DNA of 15,391 nucleotides from Desulfobacterales bacterium (GTDB lineage: Bacteria > Desulfobacterota > Desulfobacteria > Desulfobacterales > C00003106): assembly GCA_030672555.1 (NCBI GenBank), contig DAOVGD010000023.1, forward strand, positions 1 through 15,391. The letters are read 5' to 3'. Under the pieces are notes generated by a model. The model was not told where the DNA came from. It saw only the letters and a program-made list of their open reading frames with translations, and searched no databases. This document shows positions 1 through 5,996 of this stretch, one piece after another (position 1 is the stretch's first letter; each line of letters opens with the position of its first letter). The position numbers were made by a program, and so were the translations under genes.

Positions 1-20
1 TTGTACAGATTGCGCCGTAA

Positions 21-99
21 TTTTGTTTGTTTTCAAGGCGCGTTAAGGCACGCATAACGAGTTATGTAAGCCTTGACGGAACACAGAAAACAAGCAAAA
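21..99. repeat. Composite inverted repeat upstream of motA
   Basis: Three nested pairs of complementary arms are visible. Bases 21-33 pair with 87-99 (12 of 13), 34-39 (CAAGGC) pair with 70-75 (GCCTTG), and 54-58 (ATAAC) pair with 61-65 (GTTAT). The segment could fold into one long interrupted hairpin ahead of the operon. It has no T-run typical of an intrinsic terminator directly after it. It may be a palindromic repeat element or an mRNA leader structure; the sequence alone does not decide. No coding gene is evident in bases 1-110. Confidence 0.45.
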
Positions 100-110
100 G
101 GACAAGCAAG

Positions 111-167
111 ATGTATAAGTTATTTTTACTTGACGACTTAGTGAAAAGTCTTCCAATAAAATCGTGA
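111..167 (+). CDS. Possible 18-residue leader peptide upstream of motA
   Basis: A short ORF encodes MYKLFLLDDLVKSLPIKS. It begins with ATG at 111 and stops with TGA at 165-167, 13 bases before the motA start. An AAAGGA sequence at 97-102 sits 8 bases before the ATG, which is a good ribosome-binding spacing. The peptide matches no family I recognise and has no amino-acid run typical of attenuation leaders. It could be a leader peptide coupled to motA, or chance. The good ribosome-binding site is the only positive evidence. Confidence 0.25.
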   Translation: MYKLFLLDDLVKSLPIKS

Positions 168-180
168 AAAGGGAGTTTAT

Positions 181-945
181 ATGGATTTAGCAACCGTTTT
201 GGGAGTTGTTTCCGCATTCGGTCTTGTAGTCATAGCTATCTTCATGGGGGGTGGGCTCGGCCTCTTTGTTAATGCCCCTTCAATGATGATCGTGCTCGGT
301 GGGACCCTTGGCACTACTCTGATTAACTATCCCTTAAATGATGTCCTCGGCGTTATTCGCGTTGTAAAAAACGTGTTTTTTAAGAAGAGAGAGTCAGTCC
401 GCGACATGATCAAACAATTTATTGATTTTGCGACAAAAGCGAGACGTGAAGGGATATTGGCCTTAGAGTCGGAGATAAAAAACATTGATGAAGAATTTCT
501 GAAAAAAGGGGTTCAACTTTCCATAGACGGACTCGAACCAGATTCGATAAGAGACCTCCTCGAAACCGAAATTGAATTTGTTCAGAGCAGGCACCAACTC
601 GGCGCTGCAATTTTTACGACTATGGGGACCTTTGCGCCTGCCCTTGGAATGATCGGAACCCTGATAGGATTAGTACAGATGCTTCAATCAATGGAAGATC
701 CGAGTACGATTGGCCCTGCCATGGCAATAGCGCTTTTGACCACATTTTATGGTTCAGTACTGGCCAACCTACTCTGTATGCCAATAGCGGGAAAATTAAA
801 AACCCGGAGCAAAGAAGAAGTTCTAATAAAAGAGATGATGATCGAAGGAATACTTGCGATAGCAAGAGGTGACAATCCACGAATCGTGGAACAAAAACTA
901 CAGGCTTTTATTCCGCCAAATATGAGGGAATCATTCTTTAAATAA
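181..945 (+). CDS. motA: Flagellar stator subunit MotA
   Basis: MotA is the inner-membrane stator subunit that surrounds a MotB dimer and pushes on FliG when ions flow. The 254 residues have the usual four membrane segments, near residues 4-24, 32-50, 146-168 and 178-203. The cytoplasmic loop carries the charged pair expected to contact FliG (R88/R89 and E96). Membrane segment 3 has the conserved Pro153 in FAPALGMIGT, and segment 4 has the motif IGPAMAIALLTT. T160, T187 and T188 occur where sodium-type PomA has threonines, but some proton-type MotA proteins share them. The start at 181 is preceded by GGGAG at 171-175. The next gene, a MotB-like paralogue, starts directly after the stop. I am confident of the family; the coupling ion is open. 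Confidence 0.96.
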   Translation: MDLATVLGVVSAFGLVVIAIFMGGGLGLFVNAPSMMIVLGGTLGTTLINYPLNDVLGVIRVVKNVFFKKRESVRDMIKQFIDFATKARREGILALESEIKNIDEEFLKKGVQLSIDGLEPDSIRDLLETEIEFVQSRHQLGAAIFTTMGTFAPALGMIGTLIGLVQMLQSMEDPSTIGPAMAIALLTTFYGSVLANLLCMPIAGKLKTRSKEEVLIKEMMIEGILAIARGDNPRIVEQKLQAFIPPNMRESFFK

Positions 946-946
946 T

Positions 947-1717
947 ATGGGACGCAGAAAGAAAAAAACGAGCAATGAAGAACGGCCTTCGGGTTTAATT
1001 CAGATTATGACTGTGTCACTTTTCATAATTCTCCTGGCCTTTTTTATTTTGCTCAACGCCATAGCAGTGATTGATGAAAGCAAAAAGATGAAAGCGTTTG
1101 GGTCCTTACTCGGGAGTTTTGGAATCCTTCCGGGCGGTGTTTCCGTGTTCAAAGGAAAAGGAAAGGATGTGGCCCTGCCTAAGGCCCCTATGCAAACGAA
1201 ACAATTAGACGTCCAAACGTTTGTATCATTGCCTACTCAGGATACTATCGACATGGTCGCCGTCAAGTCGGATGATAAGCAAGATGTTGTTACAATACAA
1301 GAGGAATTACTTTTTAACAGAGGAGAACTGAAAATAAAGAGATCCGCCTTTCCGATTTTAGATGGACTTTGTCGCATTATCAATAGAGACAATAGCAATG
1401 TAGAAATAGCCGGGCATACAGACAATGCATTAGAACAAGACGAAGATATGGGATGGAAGCTTACCGGCCTTCAAACCATTGCCGTGGCCAGGTATTTTAT
1501 AGAAAAAGGGGATGTAGACCCCAAAACTATTACAGCTTATGGTTGCAGCGCGTATAAGCCAAATGTCACAAATGTAACAGAAGAGACCAGAAAACAAAAC
1601 AGAAGGGTGGATATCATTATAAGCCCCAATGCATGGCGGCATATAAGCCGTTTTTATAAAAATAGACCGAAGCGGTTTTTTACATTCAAAAAATTTGTGT
1701 TTGATCTCGTTGACTGA
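947..1717 (+). CDS. MotB-like OmpA-domain protein lacking the ion-binding Asp
   Basis: This 256-residue protein has MotB architecture: a basic N-terminus, one membrane segment (about 16-42), a periplasmic linker, and a C-terminal OmpA/MotB domain with GHTDN (156-160) and NRRVD (218-222). Aligning its FFILLNAIAVID with FFVLLLSMSAMD of the next MotB puts Ser24 where the ion-carrying aspartate should be. In the OmpA domain, the arginine of the usual LSxxRA peptidoglycan motif is replaced by Gln176 (LTGLQT, 172-177). The last 30 residues form an unusual basic and aromatic tail. The gene follows motA by one base and overlaps a small ORF at TGATG. It probably cannot carry ions alone. I infer a structural or regulatory partner of MotA and MotB, possibly forming a mixed dimer. 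No strong ribosome-binding site lies close to this ATG (GAGGGA is 17 bases away), so translation may be coupled to motA. Confidence 0.85.
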   Translation: MGRRKKKTSNEERPSGLIQIMTVSLFIILLAFFILLNAIAVIDESKKMKAFGSLLGSFGILPGGVSVFKGKGKDVALPKAPMQTKQLDVQTFVSLPTQDTIDMVAVKSDDKQDVVTIQEELLFNRGELKIKRSAFPILDGLCRIINRDNSNVEIAGHTDNALEQDEDMGWKLTGLQTIAVARYFIEKGDVDPKTITAYGCSAYKPNVTNVTEETRKQNRRVDIIISPNAWRHISRFYKNRPKRFFTFKKFVFDLVD

Positions 1718-1800
1718 TGGGCAATCAAGATCCGACTCGACCACTCGACGAGTTAACTACTCGACCAATTGCGAAACGAAGTGGAGCTAAGTTCAGGTAG
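1717..1800 (+). CDS. Possible 27-residue ORF filling the motB-like/motB gap
   Basis: The ATG at 1717-1719 overlaps the stop of the upstream gene as TGATG, the classic arrangement for translational re-initiation. The ORF begins MGNQDPTRPL, ends IAKRSGAKFR and stops with TAG at 1798-1800, three bases before the motB ATG. It fills the otherwise unexplained 86-base gap and is in the same frame as motB. It contains three ACTCGAC repeats, reflected as TRPL and TRPI in the peptide. The protein is basic, has no membrane segment and matches no family I know. It might be a genuine small peptide, a former N-terminal extension of MotB cut off by the TAG, or chance. Confidence 0.3.
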   Translation: MGNQDPTRPLDELTTRPIAKRSGAKFR

Positions 1801-1803
1801 CTT

Positions 1804-2529
1804 ATGGCAAGAAATAGAAAAAGAGATGAAGCGACTGATATGGATCCGAACGCCTGGATGGTGACATTTGGTGATCTCCTTATGCTGCTATTAACGTTTT
1901 TTGTATTGCTCCTTTCAATGTCGGCCATGGACAACCTTGCTCTAAAAAGGATGTTTAGTGTTTTATCAGGAGCAATTGGCCCACTGGAGCTTGTGAATGA
2001 AAAAAATGTACGCGCTTTCAAACATATTATCCACACCGGGGCTCTAAGCACAGCTATGTTGCTTGATGATGGAAACAAACTCAAGAGTATGCTTTCTCAA
2101 TCGAAAGATTCCGGAGCAGGGTCAACGCTGGAAAAAGCGGGAGTGAACGTTAATATTTATAATGATTCGCGAGGAGTCGTCATGTCATTTAAGACAAATA
2201 TATTATTTGACTCAGGGAAAGCGGATATCAAACCTGGAATATTGCCGATTCTTAAACGGATTGGAGAAATTATAGAGACGACGAGCAATGATATTCTTAT
2301 TATCGGACATACCGACAATGTGCCTATGCGCAGTGATAAGTATCGCTCAAATTGGGAACTTTCGTTCTTCCGCGGTTTGAGTCTTTCAAATCATTTTATA
2401 CAAGAAAGCAAAATTCCGGCAGAACGATTTTGTGTAGGGGGCGCTGGAGACTCACGGCCACGATATCCGAATACCACTGGGGACAACAGAGAAAAAAACA
2501 GGCGCGTAGAAATTATATTTAGAAATTAA
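1804..2529 (+). CDS. motB: Flagellar stator subunit MotB
   Basis: MotB anchors the stator to peptidoglycan and supplies the ion-binding aspartate of the channel. The 241 residues show WMVTFGD at 18-24 with Asp24 at the start of the single membrane segment (about 20-42), then a plug/linker region. A C-terminal OmpA/MotB domain follows, with GHTDN (168-172), LSFFRG containing the peptidoglycan-contacting Arg190, and NRRVE (232-236). All key residues are present, unlike the preceding paralogue. The TFGD context and the rest of the membrane helix look more like sodium-type PomB/MotS than E. coli MotB, but this is a comparison from memory. AGG at 1795-1797 is a weak ribosome-binding site six bases from the ATG. 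Five bases separate the stop from the in-frame upstream ATG of fliL. Confidence 0.95.
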   Translation: MARNRKRDEATDMDPNAWMVTFGDLLMLLLTFFVLLLSMSAMDNLALKRMFSVLSGAIGPLELVNEKNVRAFKHIIHTGALSTAMLLDDGNKLKSMLSQSKDSGAGSTLEKAGVNVNIYNDSRGVVMSFKTNILFDSGKADIKPGILPILKRIGEIIETTSNDILIIGHTDNVPMRSDKYRSNWELSFFRGLSLSNHFIQESKIPAERFCVGGAGDSRPRYPNTTGDNREKNRRVEIIFRN

Positions 2530-2549
2530 ATAAGATGGAGGACAGTTTC

Positions 2550-3068
2550 ATGGAAAAGGAAGCAAATGAAAAAACAACAGAGGCTTCGACCCCGACTCCG
2601 GCAAAAGCGACATTCCCCATAAAGTGGATTGTCGTAGGCCTTCTCGCTTTAATATTAGTAGGAGGAGGCACCTTTTTTGCTTTGCGTTATCTTTCAGCGA
2701 GTAATTCCTCTTCTTCCCAAGAAAATACCGCAGCTAAAGCAGAGAAGTCGGAAAAAGAGGCAAAAGTAGGCGTGATGTATTCAATGGAGCCTTTTATAGT
2801 GAATTTGCTTGATAAAGGCGGAAAACGGTATCTTAAGGTGAAAATGGAGTTAGAGGTTCCCGGCGAAAAGGTTGCAGAGGAGTTGACAAGACGGAAAGCA
2901 CAACTGCGCGATACTGTATTACTACTTCTCACCAGCAAAAAGTTTGAGGATGTCAACCGCTTGGATGGTAAATTTCAGCTCAGGAATGAATTGATTTTTA
3001 GAATAAACCAGGTCCTTCGTACAGGGAAAGTTCAGGCGCTCTATTTTACAGAGTTCGTAGTACAGTAA
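2550..3068 (+). CDS. fliL: Flagellar stator-associated protein FliL
   Basis: FliL is a single-pass inner-membrane protein whose periplasmic domain surrounds or stabilises stators and modulates torque. I place the start at 2550 because GGAGG at 2537-2541 lies eight bases before it. The in-frame ATG at 2535 lies upstream of that site and would add only five residues. The 172-residue product has a short cytoplasmic tail, a membrane segment near residues 24-47, a Ser/Ala/Lys-rich linker, and the FliL domain. That domain runs from MEPFIVNL to the typical C-terminal pattern with RTGKVQALYFTEFVVQ. It sits between motB and fliM, a common position. A second FliL-like gene lies at 12860-13624. Confidence 0.93.
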   Translation: MEKEANEKTTEASTPTPAKATFPIKWIVVGLLALILVGGGTFFALRYLSASNSSSSQENTAAKAEKSEKEAKVGVMYSMEPFIVNLLDKGGKRYLKVKMELEVPGEKVAEELTRRKAQLRDTVLLLLTSKKFEDVNRLDGKFQLRNELIFRINQVLRTGKVQALYFTEFVVQ

Positions 3069-3095
3069 AACAACGTGTAATTTTGAGGTCGACAG

Positions 3096-4073
3096 ATGGG
3101 CAATATTCTATCACAAGAGGAAGTTGATAGCCTGCTGCAGGGAGTATCCGGAGGAGAAGTCGAGACCGAGACAGATCTACCTGTGGAAGCTGCTGGCGTA
3201 GTCAAGTACGATTTTGCCAGTCAGGATCGGACAGTTCGAGGGAGAATGCCCACCCTCGAAGTGATTAATGAACGATTTGCCAGAAGCTTCAGGACAAGTC
3301 TTTCATCTGCTCTTCGTAAGGTAGCGGATGTAAATATCGCTTCGACGGATGTAATTAAATTTGGAGAATTTAGTCGATCCCTTCCGGTTCCTACAAGCAT
3401 TCATGTCTTCCGCATGGAACCACTACGTGGATATGGCATGTTCGTTATTGAGAGTAGGTTGGTTTACAGCCTGGTAGATTCGTTTTTAGGGGGGATAGGG
3501 ACAAGCGATGTAAAGATAGAGGGACGAGATTTTAGCCCTATAGAAAACAAGATGATCAAAAAGGTCATCATGATGTGTTTGCGTGATTATGAATCGGCGT
3601 GGGAACACGTGCACAAGGTTAAAATGGCCTTTGTCCGTTCCGAGATTAACCCGCAATTTGCCGCGATTGTTCCCCCAAATGATGTGGTAATAGTCATCAG
3701 GTTTGACATAGAGTTGGAACAGACATCCGGAAATATTGTGATGTGCATACCGTATTCAACTATTGAACCTGTGCGAACAAAGTTGAGCGCAGGATTTCAG
3801 AGTGATCAGCTGGAAGTAGATGTTGCCTGGAAGAGACGCCTGCAAAAACGGATCGAGGAAGCGACGGTTAATGTAATAGCGCGTTTGGGTACTGCAGAGG
3901 TAACAGGAAGAGAACTCTTAGAGTTGAAAGTTGGCGATGTAATTAATCTTAAGGAGAACATAAGAGACACCTTGCTTGTCGCTGTTGGAGAGGCGCCGAA
4001 ATTTCAAGGCTTTGCCGGCGTCCTAAAGGGTAACAGGGCAGTAAAGATAGAAGAAAAAATAGTAAGGAGATAA
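3096..4073 (+). CDS. fliM: Flagellar motor switch protein FliM
   Basis: FliM is the middle component of the C-ring; it binds phosphorylated CheY at its N-terminus, FliG in the middle and FliN at its C-terminus. The 325 residues begin with MGNILSQEEVDSLLQG, the conserved CheY-binding peptide. The middle domain contains GGIG at 132-135, the FliG-binding loop. The final roughly 80 residues form a SpoA-type domain (from about VNVIARLGTAEV to the end) that pairs with FliN. GAGG at 3085-3088 is seven bases before the ATG. The gene is followed immediately by fliN. Presence of the CheY peptide implies a chemotaxis system elsewhere in the genome. Confidence 0.97.
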   Translation: MGNILSQEEVDSLLQGVSGGEVETETDLPVEAAGVVKYDFASQDRTVRGRMPTLEVINERFARSFRTSLSSALRKVADVNIASTDVIKFGEFSRSLPVPTSIHVFRMEPLRGYGMFVIESRLVYSLVDSFLGGIGTSDVKIEGRDFSPIENKMIKKVIMMCLRDYESAWEHVHKVKMAFVRSEINPQFAAIVPPNDVVIVIRFDIELEQTSGNIVMCIPYSTIEPVRTKLSAGFQSDQLEVDVAWKRRLQKRIEEATVNVIARLGTAEVTGRELLELKVGDVINLKENIRDTLLVAVGEAPKFQGFAGVLKGNRAVKIEEKIVRR

Positions 4074-4074
4074 T

Positions 4075-4464
4075 ATGATGGCTGACAATAACGATACGTC
4101 CATGAATGAATGGGACGAGGCGCTTACAGACGACGGCAAGGGTAAGAATTCAGAGTCATCCGGACAGGGTGTGTCGCAAGAAACAGCAGCGCAGGGTGGC
4201 GAGGTGCGTCCTCTTGATTTTATACTTGATATTCCGTTGGAACTTTCTGTGGAATTGGGACGAACCGATATGCTTATTAATGACCTTCTTCAATTAGGCC
4301 CCGGTTCGGTGATTGAACTGAACAAGCTCGCCGGCGAACCCATGGAAATTTTTGCAAATAATAAATTGATGGCCCGAGGAGAAGTGGTTGTAATGAATGA
4401 GAAATTTGCTATCAGGTTGACTGATATTGTCAGCCCCATGGAGCGAATTAAGTCCCTGAAATAG
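4075..4464 (+). CDS. fliN: Flagellar motor switch protein FliN
   Basis: FliN forms the lower part of the C-ring with the FliM C-terminal domain and helps dock the export ATPase. The first roughly 45 residues are polar, acidic and low in complexity. The rest is a SpoA domain starting at RPLDFILDIPLELSVELG and ending near MERIKSLK. Two adjacent ATG codons (4075 and 4078) are possible starts. GGAG at 4066-4069, overlapping the end of fliM, is five bases from the first and eight from the second, so the second is equally acceptable. The length of 129 residues is normal for the family. fliO starts nine bases after its end. Confidence 0.95.
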   Translation: MMADNNDTSMNEWDEALTDDGKGKNSESSGQGVSQETAAQGGEVRPLDFILDIPLELSVELGRTDMLINDLLQLGPGSVIELNKLAGEPMEIFANNKLMARGEVVVMNEKFAIRLTDIVSPMERIKSLK

Positions 4465-4472
4465 GATATATT

Positions 4473-4823
4473 ATGAACGAACTATTAGACAACACCTTAG
4501 CTGCTTCACAACCCGATCTCTTAGGAGCAACCCTGAAGACATTTGGCACGTTGTGTGTCGTGCTCGGCCTTTTAATATTAATTCTTTATCTCATAAAGCG
4601 GTTTTTCTACCAGAGGAACTCTCTGGGTGATGAGAAACTCATTAGAATGATCGCCTCATTTCATTTAGCCCCGAAGGCGCGTGTTGTGCTGATAGAGATT
4701 ATGGGCGAGAAGCTGGTTGTGGGCGTATCACAAGAGAGTATACGATTTTTGACAAAAATCGGGTCTTCTGCAAAACAGCCTCAGGATACGGTAGATACGG
4801 AGGAGTATATTCATGAACCATAA
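4473..4823 (+). CDS. fliO: Flagellar export-gate assembly protein FliO
   Basis: FliO helps assemble the FliP ring of the export gate. The 116-residue product has one membrane segment (about residues 24-45, TLCVVLGLLILILYLI), then a basic stretch and a small cytoplasmic domain. That domain contains LAPKARVVLIEIMGEKLVVGV, typical of the family. The C-terminus ends at EYIHEP. Its TAA stop (4821-4823) is made by the left end of the palindromic element inserted here; without the element the stop would be TAG at the same codon, so the protein is unchanged. The fliP start at 4813 overlaps its end by 11 bases. Assignment rests on domain pattern and position between fliN and fliP, since FliO is poorly conserved. 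Confidence 0.88.
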   Translation: MNELLDNTLAASQPDLLGATLKTFGTLCVVLGLLILILYLIKRFFYQRNSLGDEKLIRMIASFHLAPKARVVLIEIMGEKLVVGVSQESIRFLTKIGSSAKQPQDTVDTEEYIHEP

Positions 4824-5724
4824 GTGGCTGTCCAGAAATGGTAGATTTTGTTCCAAGACAAGGCCGCACAAAGGTTTCTACCGGAGGCGTAGTCCCGCCC
4901 AGGCGGGATCGAGGATAGAAACCTGCGGAGAACGCAGTATCGGGACAAAAGATGCCATTTCTGGACAGCCACTTAGGCTTTCCGCCATGTTTATCCTGAT
5001 ACTTTTTTTGTTGATATCGGCAACACCTTGTGCCGAAGCCGTACCATTTCCTACTATCCGGATAGGGCTGGGAGAAGCCGAAAATCCTGATCAGGTCTCC
5101 GTTATTATTCAGATCGTAGCACTCTTAACTATTCTTACCCTGGCGCCGGCAATATTGATTATGATGACGTCCTTTACACGATTAGCTATTGCCTTTTCAT
5201 TTCTCAGGCAAGCATTGGGGACTCATCAGATGCCGCCGAACCAGATCATTATAGGACTATCTTTGTTTCTTACCTTTTTTATAATGATGCCGGTTTGGCA
5301 AAAAATTAACCAAAATGCTATCCAGCCGTATATGTCTGAGGAGATATCTCAGGAGAAGGCATTGAAAGAAGCAATAAATCCTGTGCGGGATTTTATGTTT
5401 AAACAAACAAGGAAAAGTGACTTAGCACTTTTTTTACAGATGGCTGAAATAAAAAAACCGGACAATCCAAGCGAAGTTCCCACCTCTGTTTTAATACCTT
5501 CTTTTATCATAAGCGAGTTGAAGACAGCGTTTATCATAGGATTTGTATTGTATATACCATTTTTGATTATAGACATGGTAGTGGCAAGCATTCTTCTTTC
5601 AATGGGTATGATGATGCTTCCGCCAATCATGATTTCACTCCCTTTCAAATTAATGCTCTTTGTTTTGGTGGATGGATGGAATTTGATTGTCGGTTCATTA
5701 GTCAAAGGTTTTCTTGGAGGATAA
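4813..5724 (+). CDS. fliP: Export-gate protein FliP with a 51-codon element-derived N-terminal insert
   Basis: FliP forms the core pore of the flagellar type III export gate with FliQ and FliR. The family part starts around residue 59 and is complete. It contains a signal-peptide hydrophobic core (FILILFLLISA), an AEA|V cleavage-like site at 74-77, MMTSFTRLAIAFSFLRQALG, and a C-terminal part with SELKTAFIIGF and LPFKLMLFVLVDGWN. Residues 4-54 are encoded by a palindromic element: they are basic (about 12 Lys/Arg against 3 acidic) and resemble nothing in FliP. GGAGGAG at 4799-4805 is seven bases before the ATG at 4813, so translation should start there and pass through the element. Without the insert this start would give MNHRLSAMFILIL, a normal signal peptide. 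An internal ATG at 4987 would give a normal 245-residue protein but has only a weak upstream AGG. The insert is probably tolerated because it is removed with the signal peptide. Confidence 0.95.
   Translation: MNHKWLSRNGRFCSKTRPHKGFYRRRSPAQAGSRIETCGERSIGTKDAISGQPLRLSAMFILILFLLISATPCAEAVPFPTIRIGLGEAENPDQVSVIIQIVALLTILTLAPAILIMMTSFTRLAIAFSFLRQALGTHQMPPNQIIIGLSLFLTFFIMMPVWQKINQNAIQPYMSEEISQEKALKEAINPVRDFMFKQTRKSDLALFLQMAEIKKPDNPSEVPTSVLIPSFIISELKTAFIIGFVLYIPFLIIDMVVASILLSMGMMMLPPIMISLPFKLMLFVLVDGWNLIVGSLVKGFLGG
4821..4975. mobile_element. MITE-like palindromic element with TA duplication
   Basis: The ends are perfect 21-base inverted repeats (4821-4841 and 4955-4975), whose inner 19 bases read AGTGGCTGTCCAGAAATGG. 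Further complementary arms occur inside: 4872-4880 with 4916-4924, and CCCGCC 4894-4899 with GGCGGG 4902-4907. The whole element can thus fold into one long hairpin centred near 4898. TA lies at each edge (4821-4822 and 4974-4975), consistent with the TA target duplication of IS630/Tc1-mariner-type transposition. It encodes no transposase, so a full-length element elsewhere would have to move it. Deleting 4823-4975 (153 bases) restores a continuous fliO/fliP junction. The family name is unknown to me, and the IS630 link is inferred only from the TA. Confidence 0.85.
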
Positions 5725-5994
5725 ATGACCCCTGAATTTTTAGTGGGATTTGCACAAGAAGCTATAAAAACAACCATTCTGACTGCTGCGCCAATGCTTG
5801 GTTTAGGACTTATAGTCGGGTTGGCGGTTAGCATATTTCAGTCTGTAACATCGATACAGGAAATGACGCTCACATTTGTACCCAAGATATTAGCAGTCCT
5901 GCTGGGACTTCTGTTTTTTCTTCCATGGATTCTGGATAAACTGATGACGTATACAAAAACTATTATAGAGCAACTGCCAATGTATATCAGGTAA
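5725..5994 (+). CDS. fliQ: Flagellar export-gate protein FliQ
   Basis: FliQ is the small two-helix subunit that packs around the FliP5-FliR core of the export gate. The 89 residues have two membrane hairpin segments (about 15-38 and 50-75), the conserved motif SIFQSVTSIQEMTLTFVPKI between them, and the standard family length. The start directly abuts the fliP stop (TAAATG), with GGAGG at about 5716-5720 inside the end of fliP as the ribosome-binding site. Its stop is two bases from the fliR start. It belongs to the same translationally linked export-gate block. Confidence 0.97.
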   Translation: MTPEFLVGFAQEAIKTTILTAAPMLGLGLIVGLAVSIFQSVTSIQEMTLTFVPKILAVLLGLLFFLPWILDKLMTYTKTIIEQLPMYIR

Positions 5995-5996
5995 TT

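Noticed and set aside
130..162. Possible sigma-70 promoter: TTGACG at 130-135 with TAAAAT at 157-162
   Set aside because: The spacing of 21 bases is too long and closer -10 matches are poor; it also lies inside the possible leader ORF.
1430..2084. Two minus-strand open frames across the motB genes
   Set aside because: Both overlap well-supported OmpA/MotB-domain genes, and their products show no domain signature.
4544..4565. TGGCACG sequence resembling a sigma-54 promoter -24 box inside fliO
   Set aside because: No GC -12 element occurs at the required distance, and the site is within a coding region.
4987..5724. FliP starting at the internal ATG 4987, outside the element
   Set aside because: Not excluded, but only a weak AGG precedes it, whereas GGAGGAG is ideally placed for 4813 and the reconstructed pre-insertion sequence uses that start in frame.
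5349..5834. 161-codon open frame on the minus strand over fliP/fliQ
   Set aside because: It is a shadow of fliP and fliQ, both of which carry clear family motifs on the plus strand.
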